Of a stretch of 64,000 bases of DNA, positions 35,066-45,044 are shown piece after piece. The translations under genes and the position numbers were made by a program. Numbering within the stretch: the first letter of the stretch is position 1; every line of letters begins with the position of its first letter. Source of the DNA: Salipaludibacillus neizhouensis (GTDB lineage: Bacteria > Bacillota > Bacilli > Bacillales > Salisediminibacteriaceae); assembly GCF_002886185.1 (NCBI RefSeq), contig NZ_KZ614147.1, forward strand, positions 531,187-595,186. Direction: 5' to 3'. The notes beneath the pieces were generated by a model. It was not told where the DNA came from, searched no databases, and was given only the letters and a program-made list of their open reading frames with translations.

Positions 35066-38000
35066 ATGAAAAAAATGATTGTATTTTTGTTGCTCCTGGG
35101 GTTGCTGCTGGCGTTGCCTGCAATCGTGTGGTTTGCAAAATCGAATGAGAACTTACAGGTAGCAATTATTAATAAAACGGCTCCTTCAGAGGAATACCGG
35201 GAGCATCATGGTCTAATATGGCTTTTAAACCATTACCAATATGAGCAATCATCTGGAGAGAAATACAATGCTAACAATGACTACTACGGATTTTCACCTG
35301 ATGAAACGACTAAAACATATGACATAAAATCAATTCCAGATTCTTTAGACGGGGTTGATTTGATATACGTTGCTGATACATACGGTGTATATGAAGAAGA
35401 TTTACCATGGACGGTTGAAGATAATGGAGAAGATGAAGAAGCACCGTCGTTAATTGACGGGGGACTTGAAATGGAAGAATGGCAAACAGTGAAGGAACAA
35501 GTGATCAACGGAGGTTCAGACTTAGTGGTTGAATTTAATTCATTTGCTTCACCGACGACAGAAAGAGTGCAAGAGGATGTGACTGATTTTCTTGGACTAA
35601 ACTGGAGTGGGTGGACAGGAAGACACTTCTTGGAACTAAGTAAATCAGGAGATGAAATACCTTCATGGATTACTTCACGTTATGAAGATTCGAGTCGGAT
35701 TTGGGACTATGAAGGCGGTGGATTTGTTCTCGTCAATGATGTAACCGGTGAGATTGTCGTTTTATCCGAAGAACTAGGAGAAGTAGAAACTGATGGGATC
35801 AGTGTTGAGTTTACGGAGCAAGGAAGTGAGATGTTTTCACTCAAGGATAGTCCTTCGTATAATTATTGGTTCGATATTTCAGAAGCGAAGTCGGATGATA
35901 CTATTCTAGCAAATTATAGATGGGATTTAGGAGAAATAGGCTCGGAGAAACTTAGAGAACACGGAATTCCGGAAGAATTTCCTGCCGTTTTTCATAATAA
36001 GACAAAGGCTTCTAATGTCTTTTATTTTGCAGGGGATTTTGTGGATATCGCTGAAGTACCACGTTTTCACCAGTACGAAGGATATGCAGCCTTTCGCTCG
36101 TTGCTTTCGTTTGAATCTTTCTCTCCGGAAACAAGCTTTTTTTGGAAGACCTATCGACCAATGATGACACGTATATTTGAAATGGCAAGTAAGGGTAATG
36201 TTCAAACGGATAATTATGCCTCAAACCAGTTGGTGATGGCAGAAACAAAGGATGTATTGTATCCCTCAAAAATCAATGGTGATGAGTTTGAAGTTTACCA
36301 GGACGGAGAATGGCAGTCATTTACCGTTAAAGGGGTTAATATGGGGATGGCAAAGCCGGGGACATCACCTGGACAAGCTGCAATAACGAAAGAAGAGTAT
36401 GAGCGTTGGTTTGACTATATCGGGGATATGAATGCAAATGCTTTAAGGGTATACACTCTTCATCCACCAGCATTTTATGAGGCGCTCCATAGCTACAATG
36501 AGAGTGCGGATGAACCGCTTTATTTATTTCATGGAGTTTGGATTGACGAAGAACCTTTGGAAGAGCATCGAGATGCTTATAGACCGGAAATAGTGGAGAG
36601 TTTTCAAGAAGAAATGACAAGGGTTGTCGATGTAATCCATGGAAATGCAACGATAGAACCCGAGCGAGGACATGCTTCAGGGATTTATCATACGGATGTT
36701 TCCCAATATGTTATTGGGTGGATTATCGGGATTGAATGGTTCCCGAAAATGGTAGAAAATATGAACGAGGAATATGCGAACTTAGGTGAGTATGACGGAA
36801 CTTATGTATACACGGAAGATGCAAATTCAATGGAGCACTGGCTTGCGGAGCAGCTAGACGTGTTGACGAAGTATGAAATCAGTACTTATCAGCAAATGCG
36901 GCCTTTAAGTTTTACGAACTGGGTCACAACCGATAATATCGAGCAACCGGCTGAACCGAGTGAGGATGAGGACTTGGTTAGTGTCGATCCAAACCATCTA
37001 AAACCAAAAGGCAATGTAGAGGAGGCAGGGATTTTTGCTTCGTACCATGTGTATCCATATTATCCGGACTTTTTGAATTTGGAAGAAAAGTATGTTGAAT
37101 ATATTGATCACCGTGGTGAGGCGAATAATTACGCTGGATATCTTAATGATTTGAACGCCTCTCACGAACTGCCAATTCTCATTGCTGAGTTTGGTATTCC
37201 AGCTTCAAGAGGTAAAACCCACGAAAATCCATTCGGCTGGAATCAGGGTTTTATTTCTGAACAAGAACAGGGAGAAATCGTTGCCCGGTGGTTTAGTATT
37301 TACTTGGCAGGATGAGTGGTTCAAACGCACGTGGAATACAATGGAGTATGATAACGAAGATACTCGTGCCTTTTGGTCAAATGCACAGACGAACGAGCAA
37401 CACTTTGGGCTTCTAAGTTTTGACCGTTATAAGGTAAGCGTCAATGGGACTGATGATTGGGAAGATGGTCAAGTAATATATGAAAAAGAATCGGGACCGA
37501 TGAATTCTGTAACGATGGACCATGATGAACGCTATGTTTATTTGAAAACGAAAATAGAAGACATGGATGAAACATTTTGGGAAAGAAATAGTCTTCAATA
37601 CCATTTTAGTGTCCGGGAAAACGAAGGAATTCCTGTTACGGTAAAGATGGATGATTCGCGGAAATTCTATCCGATTTTCGTTTAACTATTGAAAACAAAG
37701 AAGCAGCTCGTATAGAGGTTGCCGGGGATTACGACAGTTTCTTCTATGAGTATAAGGATTTTACTGATGATACCATCGAAGAAATGGATAGTACATTTCA
37801 TCCAATTCGCTTAGCATTAAATAAAGAAGAGCTGTTTCGACCGGATACCGAGGAAGTTATACCGTTTGATTCCTATGAAACAGGAGAACTTCGTTTTGGA
37901 ATTGCTGATCCCGATCATGAAGATTATGATTCTCTCGCTGATTACTTCTACTCAGAAGAAACAGGGATATTAGAGATACGGATACCTTGGATGCTATTGA

Positions 38001-38239
38001 ATGCAAGAGAACCTAGTAAAAAAGAGTTTATTGGAGACTTACGGGAAAATGGCAACGAAGCATCTATGACGATTGAAGGGATAGATATAGTCGTAAACGT
38101 GTTAGACGAGGAAGAAAAGCTCGCAGACGGATTCGAATCAGAATCAATTGCCCGTTATACTTGGGAAAACTGGGACCTACCGAAATATGAAGAACGATTG
38201 AAGCAATCTTATTACATCCTTCAAGCAGCATTCGAATAA
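35066..38239 (+). pseudogene. Large membrane-anchored glycosidase-like protein, broken by two frameshifts
   Basis: The reading frame runs 35066-37315, then continues in another frame as GGLVFTWQDEWFKRTWNTM to about 37680, then returns to the first frame (RLTIENKEAARIEV...) up to 38239. Together it would be about 1,050 residues: N-terminal membrane anchor, a middle barrel-like domain (GVNMGMAKPGTSPGQ, ANALRVYTLHPPAFY, FASYHVYPYYPDF, LIAEFGIPASRG) and a C-terminal strand-rich domain. The features recall GH2/GH5-like enzymes; I cannot name the family. The two shifts cancel, so either double mutation or sequence errors. Start ATG at 35066 has AGGT upstream. Confidence 0.75.
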
Positions 38240-38243
38240 GAAG

Positions 38244-38274
38244 AGCAGCACCTGCATGCACGTAGGTGCTGCTT
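38244..38274. terminator. Terminator between the broken glycosidase-like gene and rnz
   Basis: AGCAGCACCT pairs with AGGTGCTGCT around a 10-nt loop, followed by TTT. The stem resembles the internal hairpin of repeat family 1. Confidence 0.75.
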
Positions 38275-38281
38275 TATAAGT

Positions 38282-39205
38282 TTAATCTGGAACATCGAAT
38301 GTGGCAAAGTCTTCTGCAATCACTGTGTTAGTGAAAACAGTCTGTGCTTCTGCAAGTAAACCTTGGACATCGTCCGCTTGATATCGAGAACTCAAGTGGT
38401 TAAGAATTAATTGTGTTACCCTAGCCTCTTTTGCTACGTTAGCTGCTTGGATGGTCGTTGAGTGAAAGTATTCTTTGGCCAGTAATTCCTTATCGGCTGC
38501 AAATGTTGCTTCGTGAACTAATGTATTTGCATCCTCGGCTAACATCGCAGCATTTTCTGATAACCGCGTATCTCCTAAAATCGTGACGATTTTTCCTTTT
38601 TTAGCTGGTCCCGTAAAGTCTCTCCCATCGAATTTACGACCATCGGAAAGTTCAATATCCTGACCGTCTTTTAATTGCTGTAAAATTGGCCCTTTAGGAA
38701 TATCCGCCTTTATTACTTTAGACATGAGTAATGGCCCTGGCAAATCCTTTTGTTGGATCCTGTATCCGAAAGAAGGAACACCGTGATCCAACTTTGCAGT
38801 TGTAACCTCCCAGTTTTCGTCCTTGAACAATTTCCCATCTCCGGAGATTTCAATCACTTCAAGTTCATAAAGTAAATATGTTTGACTACTAGTCAACGAT
38901 ATCTCTATGAATTCTTTGATACCCGTTGGTCCATATATCTTAAGAGGACTTTCTGCTCCTTGAAAGGATCTGCTCGCTAATAATCCAGGCAAGCCGTAAA
39001 TATGGTCTCCATGGCAATGAGTGATAAAAATTTTCTCTATTTTTCTTGTTTTTATTGGCGTGTGTAAAATTTGATGTTGGGTTGCTTCCCCACAATCAAA
39101 CAACCAAATCGAGCCCTGTTTATTCATAAGGTGCAAAGCTAATGACGAAACATTTCGATGCTTCGCTGGAACTCCAGCGCCGGTTCCTAAAAAAGTCATT
39201 TTCAT
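38282..39205 (-). CDS. rnz: Ribonuclease Z
   Basis: A 307-residue metallo-beta-lactamase-fold endonuclease that matures tRNA 3' ends. Opening MKMTFLGTGAGVPAKHRNVSS is typical; the zinc motif is H63-x-H65-x-D67-H68 (THCHGDHIYGLPG); later ligands are in LDHGVPSFGY, GDT and the C-terminal LNHLSSRY. ATG at 39205 has GGGGGATC upstream; an upstream ATG at 39232 is less likely. Confidence 0.95.
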   Translation of the reverse strand: MKMTFLGTGAGVPAKHRNVSSLALHLMNKQGSIWLFDCGEATQHQILHTPIKTRKIEKIFITHCHGDHIYGLPGLLASRSFQGAESPLKIYGPTGIKEFIEISLTSSQTYLLYELEVIEISGDGKLFKDENWEVTTAKLDHGVPSFGYRIQQKDLPGPLLMSKVIKADIPKGPILQQLKDGQDIELSDGRKFDGRDFTGPAKKGKIVTILGDTRLSENAAMLAEDANTLVHEATFAADKELLAKEYFHSTTIQAANVAKEARVTQLILNHLSSRYQADDVQGLLAEAQTVFTNTVIAEDFATFDVPD

Positions 39206-39382
39206 GATGATCCCCCGATTTAGTGAAAGCATATAAGATTATTTTAAACATTAACGTGTTAATTATCAATATAGGGGTAAACAAAGAAGGGAGCTCGTGG
39301 AAGTGGTTACATAAAATGAGTTTTCAATATGTTTTGGATAAATAGAAATAATAGAATGGAAACTAAGAAAAGAGGTGTCCTT

Positions 39383-40300
39383 ATGAAAAATATTAGATTA
39401 GGTAATAGTAGCTTAGAAGTAGGAGAAATTTCTTTAGGTTGTATGAGGATGGACCAGCTTTCAAAGACTGATGCGGAGGAAGTAATTCAAAATGCGATGG
39501 AGCTTGGTGTGAATCTTTTTGATCATGCGGATATTTATGGTGGCGGGAAATCCGAAGAAGTTTTTGCTGATGCAATCGGAATGAATTCATCGGTTCGAGA
39601 AAAAATGATTTTACAGACAAAAGCCGGGATTCGTGATGGATTATTTGATTTTTCCAAGGAACATATTTTGGAATCCGTAGACGGTAGTTTAAAACGTTTG
39701 AAGACAGACTATATCGATGTTTTACTTCTTCATCGTCCTGATGCATTAATGGAGCCGGAAGAAGTTGCCGAAGCTTTTACAGTCTTGAAGAAAAGTGGTA
39801 AAGTACGAAATTTCGGGGTGAGTAACCAAAACCCGATGCAAATCGAACTATTGAAAAAGTATGTGAATGAAGATTTAATAGCAAACCAGTTACAGCTTAG
39901 TCTTATGCATACTCCGATGATTGACGCTGGATTAAATGTGAATATGCAAAATGATGCTTCTATAAATAGAGACAGTGCCATACTTGAGTACAGTCGCATA
40001 AATGATATGACAGTCCAAGCCTGGTCTCCATTTCAGTATGGAATGATAAAAGGCGTATTTGTTGGCAATAATGATTTCCCGGAAGTGAATGCAAAGCTTC
40101 AGGAACTTGCTGAGAAAAAGGGAGTTACTGATTCTGCGATTGCAATTGCTTGGATTCTTCGGCATCCAGCAAAAATTCAGCCAGTTGTTGGCACAATGAA
40201 TCCTGATCGATTAAAGGATATATCCAAAGCTTCTGATGTGGAATTAACGAAGAGAGAATGGTATGAACTCTATCTTGCGGCAGGAAATAAGCTGCCATAA
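39383..40300 (+). CDS. Aldo/keto reductase
   Basis: A 305-residue NADPH-dependent oxidoreductase of the AKR barrel family (YdhF/YcsN-like). Catalytic residues Asp and Tyr are in LFDHADIYGGGKSE, Lys in LQTKAGI and His in LLHRPDALM. The cofactor region is VQAWSPFQYG. AGAGGTG precedes ATG 39383; the longer in-frame start at 39329 is not supported. Substrate unknown. Confidence 0.9.
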   Translation: MKNIRLGNSSLEVGEISLGCMRMDQLSKTDAEEVIQNAMELGVNLFDHADIYGGGKSEEVFADAIGMNSSVREKMILQTKAGIRDGLFDFSKEHILESVDGSLKRLKTDYIDVLLLHRPDALMEPEEVAEAFTVLKKSGKVRNFGVSNQNPMQIELLKKYVNEDLIANQLQLSLMHTPMIDAGLNVNMQNDASINRDSAILEYSRINDMTVQAWSPFQYGMIKGVFVGNNDFPEVNAKLQELAEKKGVTDSAIAIAWILRHPAKIQPVVGTMNPDRLKDISKASDVELTKREWYELYLAAGNKLP

Positions 40301-40317
40301 AACTCTATCATACCAGG

Positions 40318-40346
40318 CCGCTATGAGTTTGCTCTAGCGGTTTTTT
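40318..40346 (+). terminator. Terminator of the aldo/keto reductase gene
   Basis: CCGCTA pairs with TAGCGG, followed by TTTTTT. Confidence 0.75.
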
Positions 40347-40365
40347 AGAGATTACTTTTTTATAG

Positions 40366-40420
40366 AACAGAGTTACTCGAATTCGCTCTAGGGCAGATGC
40401 TTTCCGCGAAAACTCTGTTA
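40366..40420 (+). repeat. Dispersed intergenic repeat family 2, copy 1
   Basis: ACTCGAATTCGCTCTAGGGC followed by TTTCCGCGAA, enclosed by ACAGAGTT / AACTCTGT. Related copies at 43250-43312 (inverted) and 55078-55125. Confidence 0.6.
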
Positions 40421-40442
40421 TTTTTCCCTTTACGATAGTAGC

Positions 40443-41162
40443 CTAATTTTTAATGGGTGGGACGATCACTTCTTCGTGTTCAACTTTCATAGAAAGCTGG
40501 AGTTCTTTCTGCTGATTAATCGAACCAAAGAACACATCCCTTAAGTCAATACCCCGGGAAGTTAACTGTTTGTGCAACCATATTTCATTTAAATTCAAAA
40601 ACTTTAGCACATCTGCGTAGACGGAACCTTCGATAATTACAGGAATAGTAAAGGAAGAAATCTTAGTTATTCCCATATCTTCTAATGTGACGGTGTTCTT
40701 TTCTGCTTTTTTCAACACACTCATCGATCCCGAGGCCTCTATTAACGCTGTTTCCACTTCACTTATATCAAAAATATCTTTTTCCCGAAGCATTTGCAGG
40801 ATATTATCGATGGAATAGCTTACCCTTTTTAAATTGTCTGGTATGAGCTTCCCATCTTGTACAACGACAGTCGGTTGAAACGTAATTAATTTCCCGAATT
40901 TCCGATGTGAAATTTTCCACTTACCAACTAATTTTTGCATACCTCCAATTGCTACGATAGCAACTGCTGTTGGCAAGTGATTGACGCTTGGATCTGCAAT
41001 GTCAGCTCCGACCACGGAGCCAAGTGTAACAATGATAAGAAAATCAAATACTGGGATTTCTCCAATGGCGCGTTTTCCTACAAACATAATGACGATCAGT
41101 AATAACGGTAATATAGTTATAATTCTTGCCAAAACGATAATAATTTCCTTTAGAATGTCCAC
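40443..41162 (-). CDS. DUF421 membrane protein (YetF/YrbG-like)
   Basis: A 239-residue protein: three N-terminal membrane spans with the family motif FVGKRAIGEIPVFDFLIIVTLGSVVGADIAD, then a cytoplasmic domain (LITFQPTVVVQDGKLIPDNLKRVSYSID...). The family is widespread in spore-formers and of unknown function. It is monocistronic. Confidence 0.88.
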   Translation of the reverse strand: MDILKEIIIVLARIITILPLLLIVIMFVGKRAIGEIPVFDFLIIVTLGSVVGADIADPSVNHLPTAVAIVAIGGMQKLVGKWKISHRKFGKLITFQPTVVVQDGKLIPDNLKRVSYSIDNILQMLREKDIFDISEVETALIEASGSMSVLKKAEKNTVTLEDMGITKISSFTIPVIIEGSVYADVLKFLNLNEIWLHKQLTSRGIDLRDVFFGSINQQKELQLSMKVEHEEVIVPPIKN

Positions 41163-41292
41163 TATTAATAAGGCCTCATTTCATAGAATCACAGAATAGT
41201 TATTATCATTTTCACCAAATAAATGGATTGCATACAAAAAAATATTAAAAATGTCGCTTGTTTAATGGGAATGATGGATGTATACTTTAGTT

Positions 41293-41310
41293 ATTAACCA
41301 ACGGTCAATT
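41293..41310 (+). promoter_or_regulatory. TetR operator candidate at its own gene
   Basis: TAACCAACGGTCA (41295-41307) is an imperfect palindrome that recurs, inverted, upstream of the SDR gene at 42136. It lies just downstream of a TATACT -10-like element. Confidence 0.6.
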
Positions 41311-41324
41311 AAAGGGGAAAATCT

Positions 41325-41903
41325 ATGTCACCACGAAGACCTGCATCACAAGATCTTACTCTCGAGATGATCTTGCAAGCCGCACAAAATCAATTTCTTG
41401 AAAACGATTATAGTCATGTCTCCATGAGAAGTATTGCTAAAGAATTGGGATGTAGTCACGGAGCGTTATACCACCATTTCAAAAATAAAGCAGAATTATT
41501 TTATGCTATTGTGGAGCAAGACTTTAGAAAGCTTGATTTGTTAACAAATCAAACACTTTTAGAGGATGGAACGAAGAAAAAGAAGCTTTCATTGATTTTT
41601 CTTCGATTTATTCAGTTCGGCCTAGACAATCAAAGTAGCTATGAAATCATGTTTATGTACCGAAGTGAGGAAGTCAACAGTTTAGCAAAGGAAGTCGCGT
41701 ATCTAAGTTATAAGAACTTTGCCGACACAGTTGGTTCATTGTGTGAGGGTCACATCCGAATAAAAGATATTTGGTCGACATTTTTATCATTGCACGGCTT
41801 TGTATCACATTATTGTGGCTATCCAAGAGTCGATAGTTTCGCTGATGTGAAGGAAGTAGCAGAAGCTCATGTTGAATTCTTATTAAAAATATATGAATCA
41901 TAA
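41325..41903 (+). CDS. TetR-family transcriptional regulator
   Basis: A 192-residue repressor. The N-terminal HTH is AAQNQFLENDYSHVSMRSIAKELGCSHGALYHHFKNKAELF (typical TetR), followed by an all-helical ligand domain. Matching operators before this gene and before the downstream SDR gene suggest it controls both. Confidence 0.9.
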   Translation: MSPRRPASQDLTLEMILQAAQNQFLENDYSHVSMRSIAKELGCSHGALYHHFKNKAELFYAIVEQDFRKLDLLTNQTLLEDGTKKKKLSLIFLRFIQFGLDNQSSYEIMFMYRSEEVNSLAKEVAYLSYKNFADTVGSLCEGHIRIKDIWSTFLSLHGFVSHYCGYPRVDSFADVKEVAEAHVEFLLKIYES

Positions 41904-41956
41904 AGTAGATAAGTATTGTATACCAATAACGGTACTTATTTAAGAAAAACACAAAG

Positions 41957-42117
41957 TGTCTTTTATTAAATACAGCGTCAGCTTCCGCCGCCCCGAGTAG
42001 CACCTACGTAGTGCGTGTAGGTGCTACTCGAAAGGAGGATGGGTTTCCCTTGATACTTGCGGCGAGAAGGTAGCTGCTAATTTTATAAATTCTTTTAATA
42101 AAAGGCGCTACGCGTAT
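41957..42117 (-). repeat. Dispersed intergenic repeat family 1, copy B
   Basis: Inverted relative to copies A and C. It has GAATTTATAAAATTAG, ATCAAGGGAA, the internal hairpin GAGTAGCACCTA / TAGGTGCTACTC, and TGTATTTAATAAAAGAC. It lies between the TetR gene and the SDR gene it likely controls. Confidence 0.8.
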
Positions 42118-42135
42118 TTCTTATTTGAAATAAAT

Positions 42136-42148
42136 TGACCATTGGTTA
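42136..42148 (-). promoter_or_regulatory. TetR operator candidate at the SDR gene
   Basis: TGACCATTGGTTA is the reverse complement of the site at 41295 with one difference, 25 bp before the ribosome site of the SDR gene. Confidence 0.6.
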
Positions 42149-42172
42149 GTTAATGATAGAGGAGGATGAAAA

Positions 42173-43114
42173 ATGAAAAAGGCATTGGTATTAGGTGCGT
42201 CGGGAAGCATGGGAACAGTATTAGTCAAAGAGCTAGCATCTCGAAGGATTGAAGTGATTGCTTTTGCCAGAGGGAGAGAAAAACTCGAGGTTCTGTTTAG
42301 AGACGAACCACTAGTAACAATATGTAAAGGAGATGTTTTGAAACAGGAAGAACTTGCTGAAGCCGCAAAGGGTGTTGACGTGATTTTTCAGTCAGTAAAT
42401 ATTCCGTATCAGGAATGGAAAGAGAAATTGCCTCTGATTACAAAAAACGTTATTTTAACAGCGGAAAACTGTTCGGCGAAGCTAGCAGTTGTCGATAACA
42501 TTTACGCATATGGGAGACAACCTAATATAAAAGTGACAGAAGAGACGAATAAAAAGCCGCATACAAAAAAAGGAAAACTGCGCCTGGATATGGAAACAGA
42601 ATATATGAATAGTAGTGTGCCAACAATGATTGTTCATTTTCCAGATTTTTATGGTCCACACGCTGAGGGGACATTACTCGATCAAACGATTTCCAAAGTA
42701 GCAGATAATAAATCGGGAATATATATAGGGCATCAAAAGCTTCCGAGAGAATTTATTTATACGCCAGATGGTGCAAAAGCGATGGTGGAATTGACATTAC
42801 GTGAATCCAGTTATAATCAGCAGTGGAATATTCCCGCCACACATCCTGTCACTGGACAGAAACTAATACAAATACTACGTGAAATAACGGGTTATAAAAA
42901 GTCTGTTTCAACAGTTGGAAAACCAATGATTCAATTTCTAGGACTATTTCAACCATTAATGAAGGAAATGGTTGAAATGATGTACTTGAACCAAGAACCA
43001 GTAATTTTGTCGGGCGAAAAATATAGAAATAATATCGGTAATATTCCACGAACCTCTTACGAACAAGGACTTAAAGAGACTTTGGAATGGAAAAGAAACA
43101 GGAACATTCTCTAG
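42173..43114 (+). CDS. NAD(P)-dependent epimerase/SDR-like protein
   Basis: A 313-residue protein with the Rossmann motif VLGASGSMGTVLVKELASR at the start, atypical SDR of the NmrA/epimerase sort. VDNIYAYGR supplies the tyrosine region; YTPDGAKAMVEL lies late. Substrate unknown. GAGGAGGATG precedes the ATG. Probably induced when the neighbouring TetR protein is released. Confidence 0.85.
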   Translation: MKKALVLGASGSMGTVLVKELASRRIEVIAFARGREKLEVLFRDEPLVTICKGDVLKQEELAEAAKGVDVIFQSVNIPYQEWKEKLPLITKNVILTAENCSAKLAVVDNIYAYGRQPNIKVTEETNKKPHTKKGKLRLDMETEYMNSSVPTMIVHFPDFYGPHAEGTLLDQTISKVADNKSGIYIGHQKLPREFIYTPDGAKAMVELTLRESSYNQQWNIPATHPVTGQKLIQILREITGYKKSVSTVGKPMIQFLGLFQPLMKEMVEMMYLNQEPVILSGEKYRNNIGNIPRTSYEQGLKETLEWKRNRNIL

Positions 43115-43249
43115 AAGTAGCCGAAAAAGCGAAATTGGAGACCTCAGTAGGAGAATCAAAAGGGCACCTGAAACAGGAGAATTTGACTTTTTCAGTGCCC
43201 AAATCAATGGCTGAAGACCCAGCAGGTACGAGCATTACTTCACGAGTAA

Positions 43250-43312
43250 TCTTCGAGTTGGCTCGGCTAATGTTGACCGCGGGAAACAATAGCCGAGAGC
43301 GGATTCGAATAC
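43250..43312 (-). repeat. Dispersed intergenic repeat family 2, copy 2
   Basis: On the minus strand ATTCGAATCCGCTCTCGGCTA is followed by TTTCCCGCGG; CTCGGCTA / TAGCCGAG form a palindrome around the centre. Confidence 0.55.
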
Positions 43313-43362
43313 CTCTGACCCAAATAAAGAAACCATCTCTTAAAAATAGTCTTATCCAATTT

Positions 43363-43845
43363 TTATAAGCCTAGCAATTCATCGATCTCCGTTTCAATTT
43401 TAATAGGTGAAGTTTGAGGAGAATAACGTTTAACAACATTCCCTTGCTGGTCAACAAGAAATTTAGTGAAATTCCACTTAATTTCTGAACTTAACATGCC
43501 TTTTTGCTCCGCCTTTAAATGTTTGTATAAAGGATGAGCATCTTTACCGTTTACATTTATTTTCTTAAACAAAGGAAAAGTTACCCCGAAATTTATCTCG
43601 CATGCTTCTTCCATCTTATCATCTTCCACAGGCTCTTGATTCATAAATTGGTTCGATGGAAATCCTAGTACAGAAACCCCCTGATCTTTATACTTTTGAT
43701 GCAGTGCCTCCAATTCTTTAAACTGAGGAGCCAACCCGCATTTTGTTGCCGTATTAACGATGACTAGAACGTTTCCTTTATAAGGCTCTAAAGAGATTTC
43801 ATCTCCATTTGGTTTTTGAACAGATAGATCATGGATCTTGGTCAT
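43363..43845 (-). CDS. bsaA: Glutathione peroxidase family protein (thioredoxin-type peroxidase)
   Basis: A 160-residue peroxidase. The catalytic residue is Cys36 in NTATKCGL (not selenocysteine); partners are the Gln of FPSNQF and Trp of KWNFTKFLVD. Bacterial members usually work with thioredoxin. ATG at 43845 is preferred, being seven bases after GAGGAGG; the ATG two codons earlier abuts the site. Confidence 0.92.
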   Translation of the reverse strand: MTKIHDLSVQKPNGDEISLEPYKGNVLVIVNTATKCGLAPQFKELEALHQKYKDQGVSVLGFPSNQFMNQEPVEDDKMEEACEINFGVTFPLFKKINVNGKDAHPLYKHLKAEQKGMLSSEIKWNFTKFLVDQQGNVVKRYSPQTSPIKIETEIDELLGL

Positions 43846-44062
43846 ATTCATTCCTCCTCTTAGTAGTAAGTTAAGTTTAGGAAAAACAGAAGGTTACCGC
43901 AAAGAATATGACTCCAAGTTCCTAACAAAATCTAAGTAGAATTTGTGCTAAGATGAATTAGGGTTTAAGAGGCATACTCCATGAATCTTCTAAGAGATTT
44001 CTCATGACATATTACATCGAACCAGCAAAGGAGAGAGATATATTTTTTATTCTTACATTCTA

Positions 44063-44953
44063 ATGATTATTGTCGTTATTATTTTCGCCGGAAATATTCT
44101 TATAGGCAAGGCGATAAATGACCTACCACCGTTTACCATTGCTTTTTTTCGGTTACTTATTGCTTTTTTAATCGTCTTCCCATTGGGATGGCGCCGGGCG
44201 TGGGAAAACAGGGCTATCTTTCTTGAGTATAAAAAGCCCTTCCTATTGATGACACTGGCAGGTGTAACCTTTTTTAATACGTTTATCTATGGGGCATTGC
44301 AGTTTACTACCTCATCTAATGTAGCTATTCTGGAAACAGTGATTCCTGCTCTGACAGTGGTATTGAGTGCACTTATCCTCAAAGAAAAACTTATGCGAAT
44401 CCAGTGGTTTGGAGTCTGTTTATCACTTCTGGGTGCCATTTGGGTAGTGATGGATGGTAGAATCTTTTCTTTGCTCTCCATGGATTGGAACCCTGGGGAT
44501 GCAATTATGATCGGTGCCATCATATCTTGGTCCGTTTATTCTATTATGGTAAAAAAATATATGCATCTTTTCCCAGCATTTGCGGCTCTTCTTGTGATGA
44601 CGGGGATTTCTGTCATCGTTTTGTTACCAATTGTTTTGGTGGAATGGTTGATAACTGGAATTCCGTCCTTCGACCAGCCGAACCTGATACTTGGTCTCTT
44701 GTATTTGGGGATTTTCCCGTCTTTAATAGCTTTAGTCCTTTTTAATAGGGCGGTAGCTATGTTGGGGGCATCTCAAGCGTCTATGTTTTTAAATTTCCTT
44801 CCAGTTGTGACCATTATAGGGGCTTATTTCTGGTTAGGTGAAAATATTAGTATGATGCAAATACTTGGTGCTATTATTGTTATTGCGGGTGTTACGATAA
44901 CGACGCAAATGGGGAAACAACATACTCGAAAGACTCTAAAAGAAAATTACTAA
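44063..44953 (+). CDS. EamA/DMT-family transporter
   Basis: A 296-residue ten-span exporter with two EamA repeats (FAGNILIGKAINDLPPFTIAFFRLLIAF; GAIISWSVYSIMVKKYM). The ATG at 44063 has no ribosome site. AAAGGAGAG at 44027-44035 instead points to an in-frame ATT at 44042, which would add FYSYIL, a usual family N-terminus. So either ATT is used or the original start codon was lost. Substrate unknown. Confidence 0.85.
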   Translation: MIIVVIIFAGNILIGKAINDLPPFTIAFFRLLIAFLIVFPLGWRRAWENRAIFLEYKKPFLLMTLAGVTFFNTFIYGALQFTTSSNVAILETVIPALTVVLSALILKEKLMRIQWFGVCLSLLGAIWVVMDGRIFSLLSMDWNPGDAIMIGAIISWSVYSIMVKKYMHLFPAFAALLVMTGISVIVLLPIVLVEWLITGIPSFDQPNLILGLLYLGIFPSLIALVLFNRAVAMLGASQASMFLNFLPVVTIIGAYFWLGENISMMQILGAIIVIAGVTITTQMGKQHTRKTLKENY

Positions 44954-45044
44954 GGGAATATACTTTCTAATGAGATAATTTCGTTTTACAATAGAGTATG
45001 GTAGTAAAATGAATGAAAATAGAAAACTTAGAGGAGGAAAATGA

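Noticed and set aside
36336-36650. Reverse open frame of 104 codons
   Set aside because: Shadow within the large glycosidase-like gene; His/Pro/Leu-rich composition and no start signals.
43087-43368. Open frame of 93 codons after the SDR gene
   Set aside because: It starts inside the SDR gene, has no ribosome site, and runs through inverted repeats and repeat family 2; composition is not protein-like.
43363-43845. Glutathione peroxidase as a second selenoprotein
   Set aside because: The catalytic codon is a normal Cys (KCGL) and there is no in-frame UGA.
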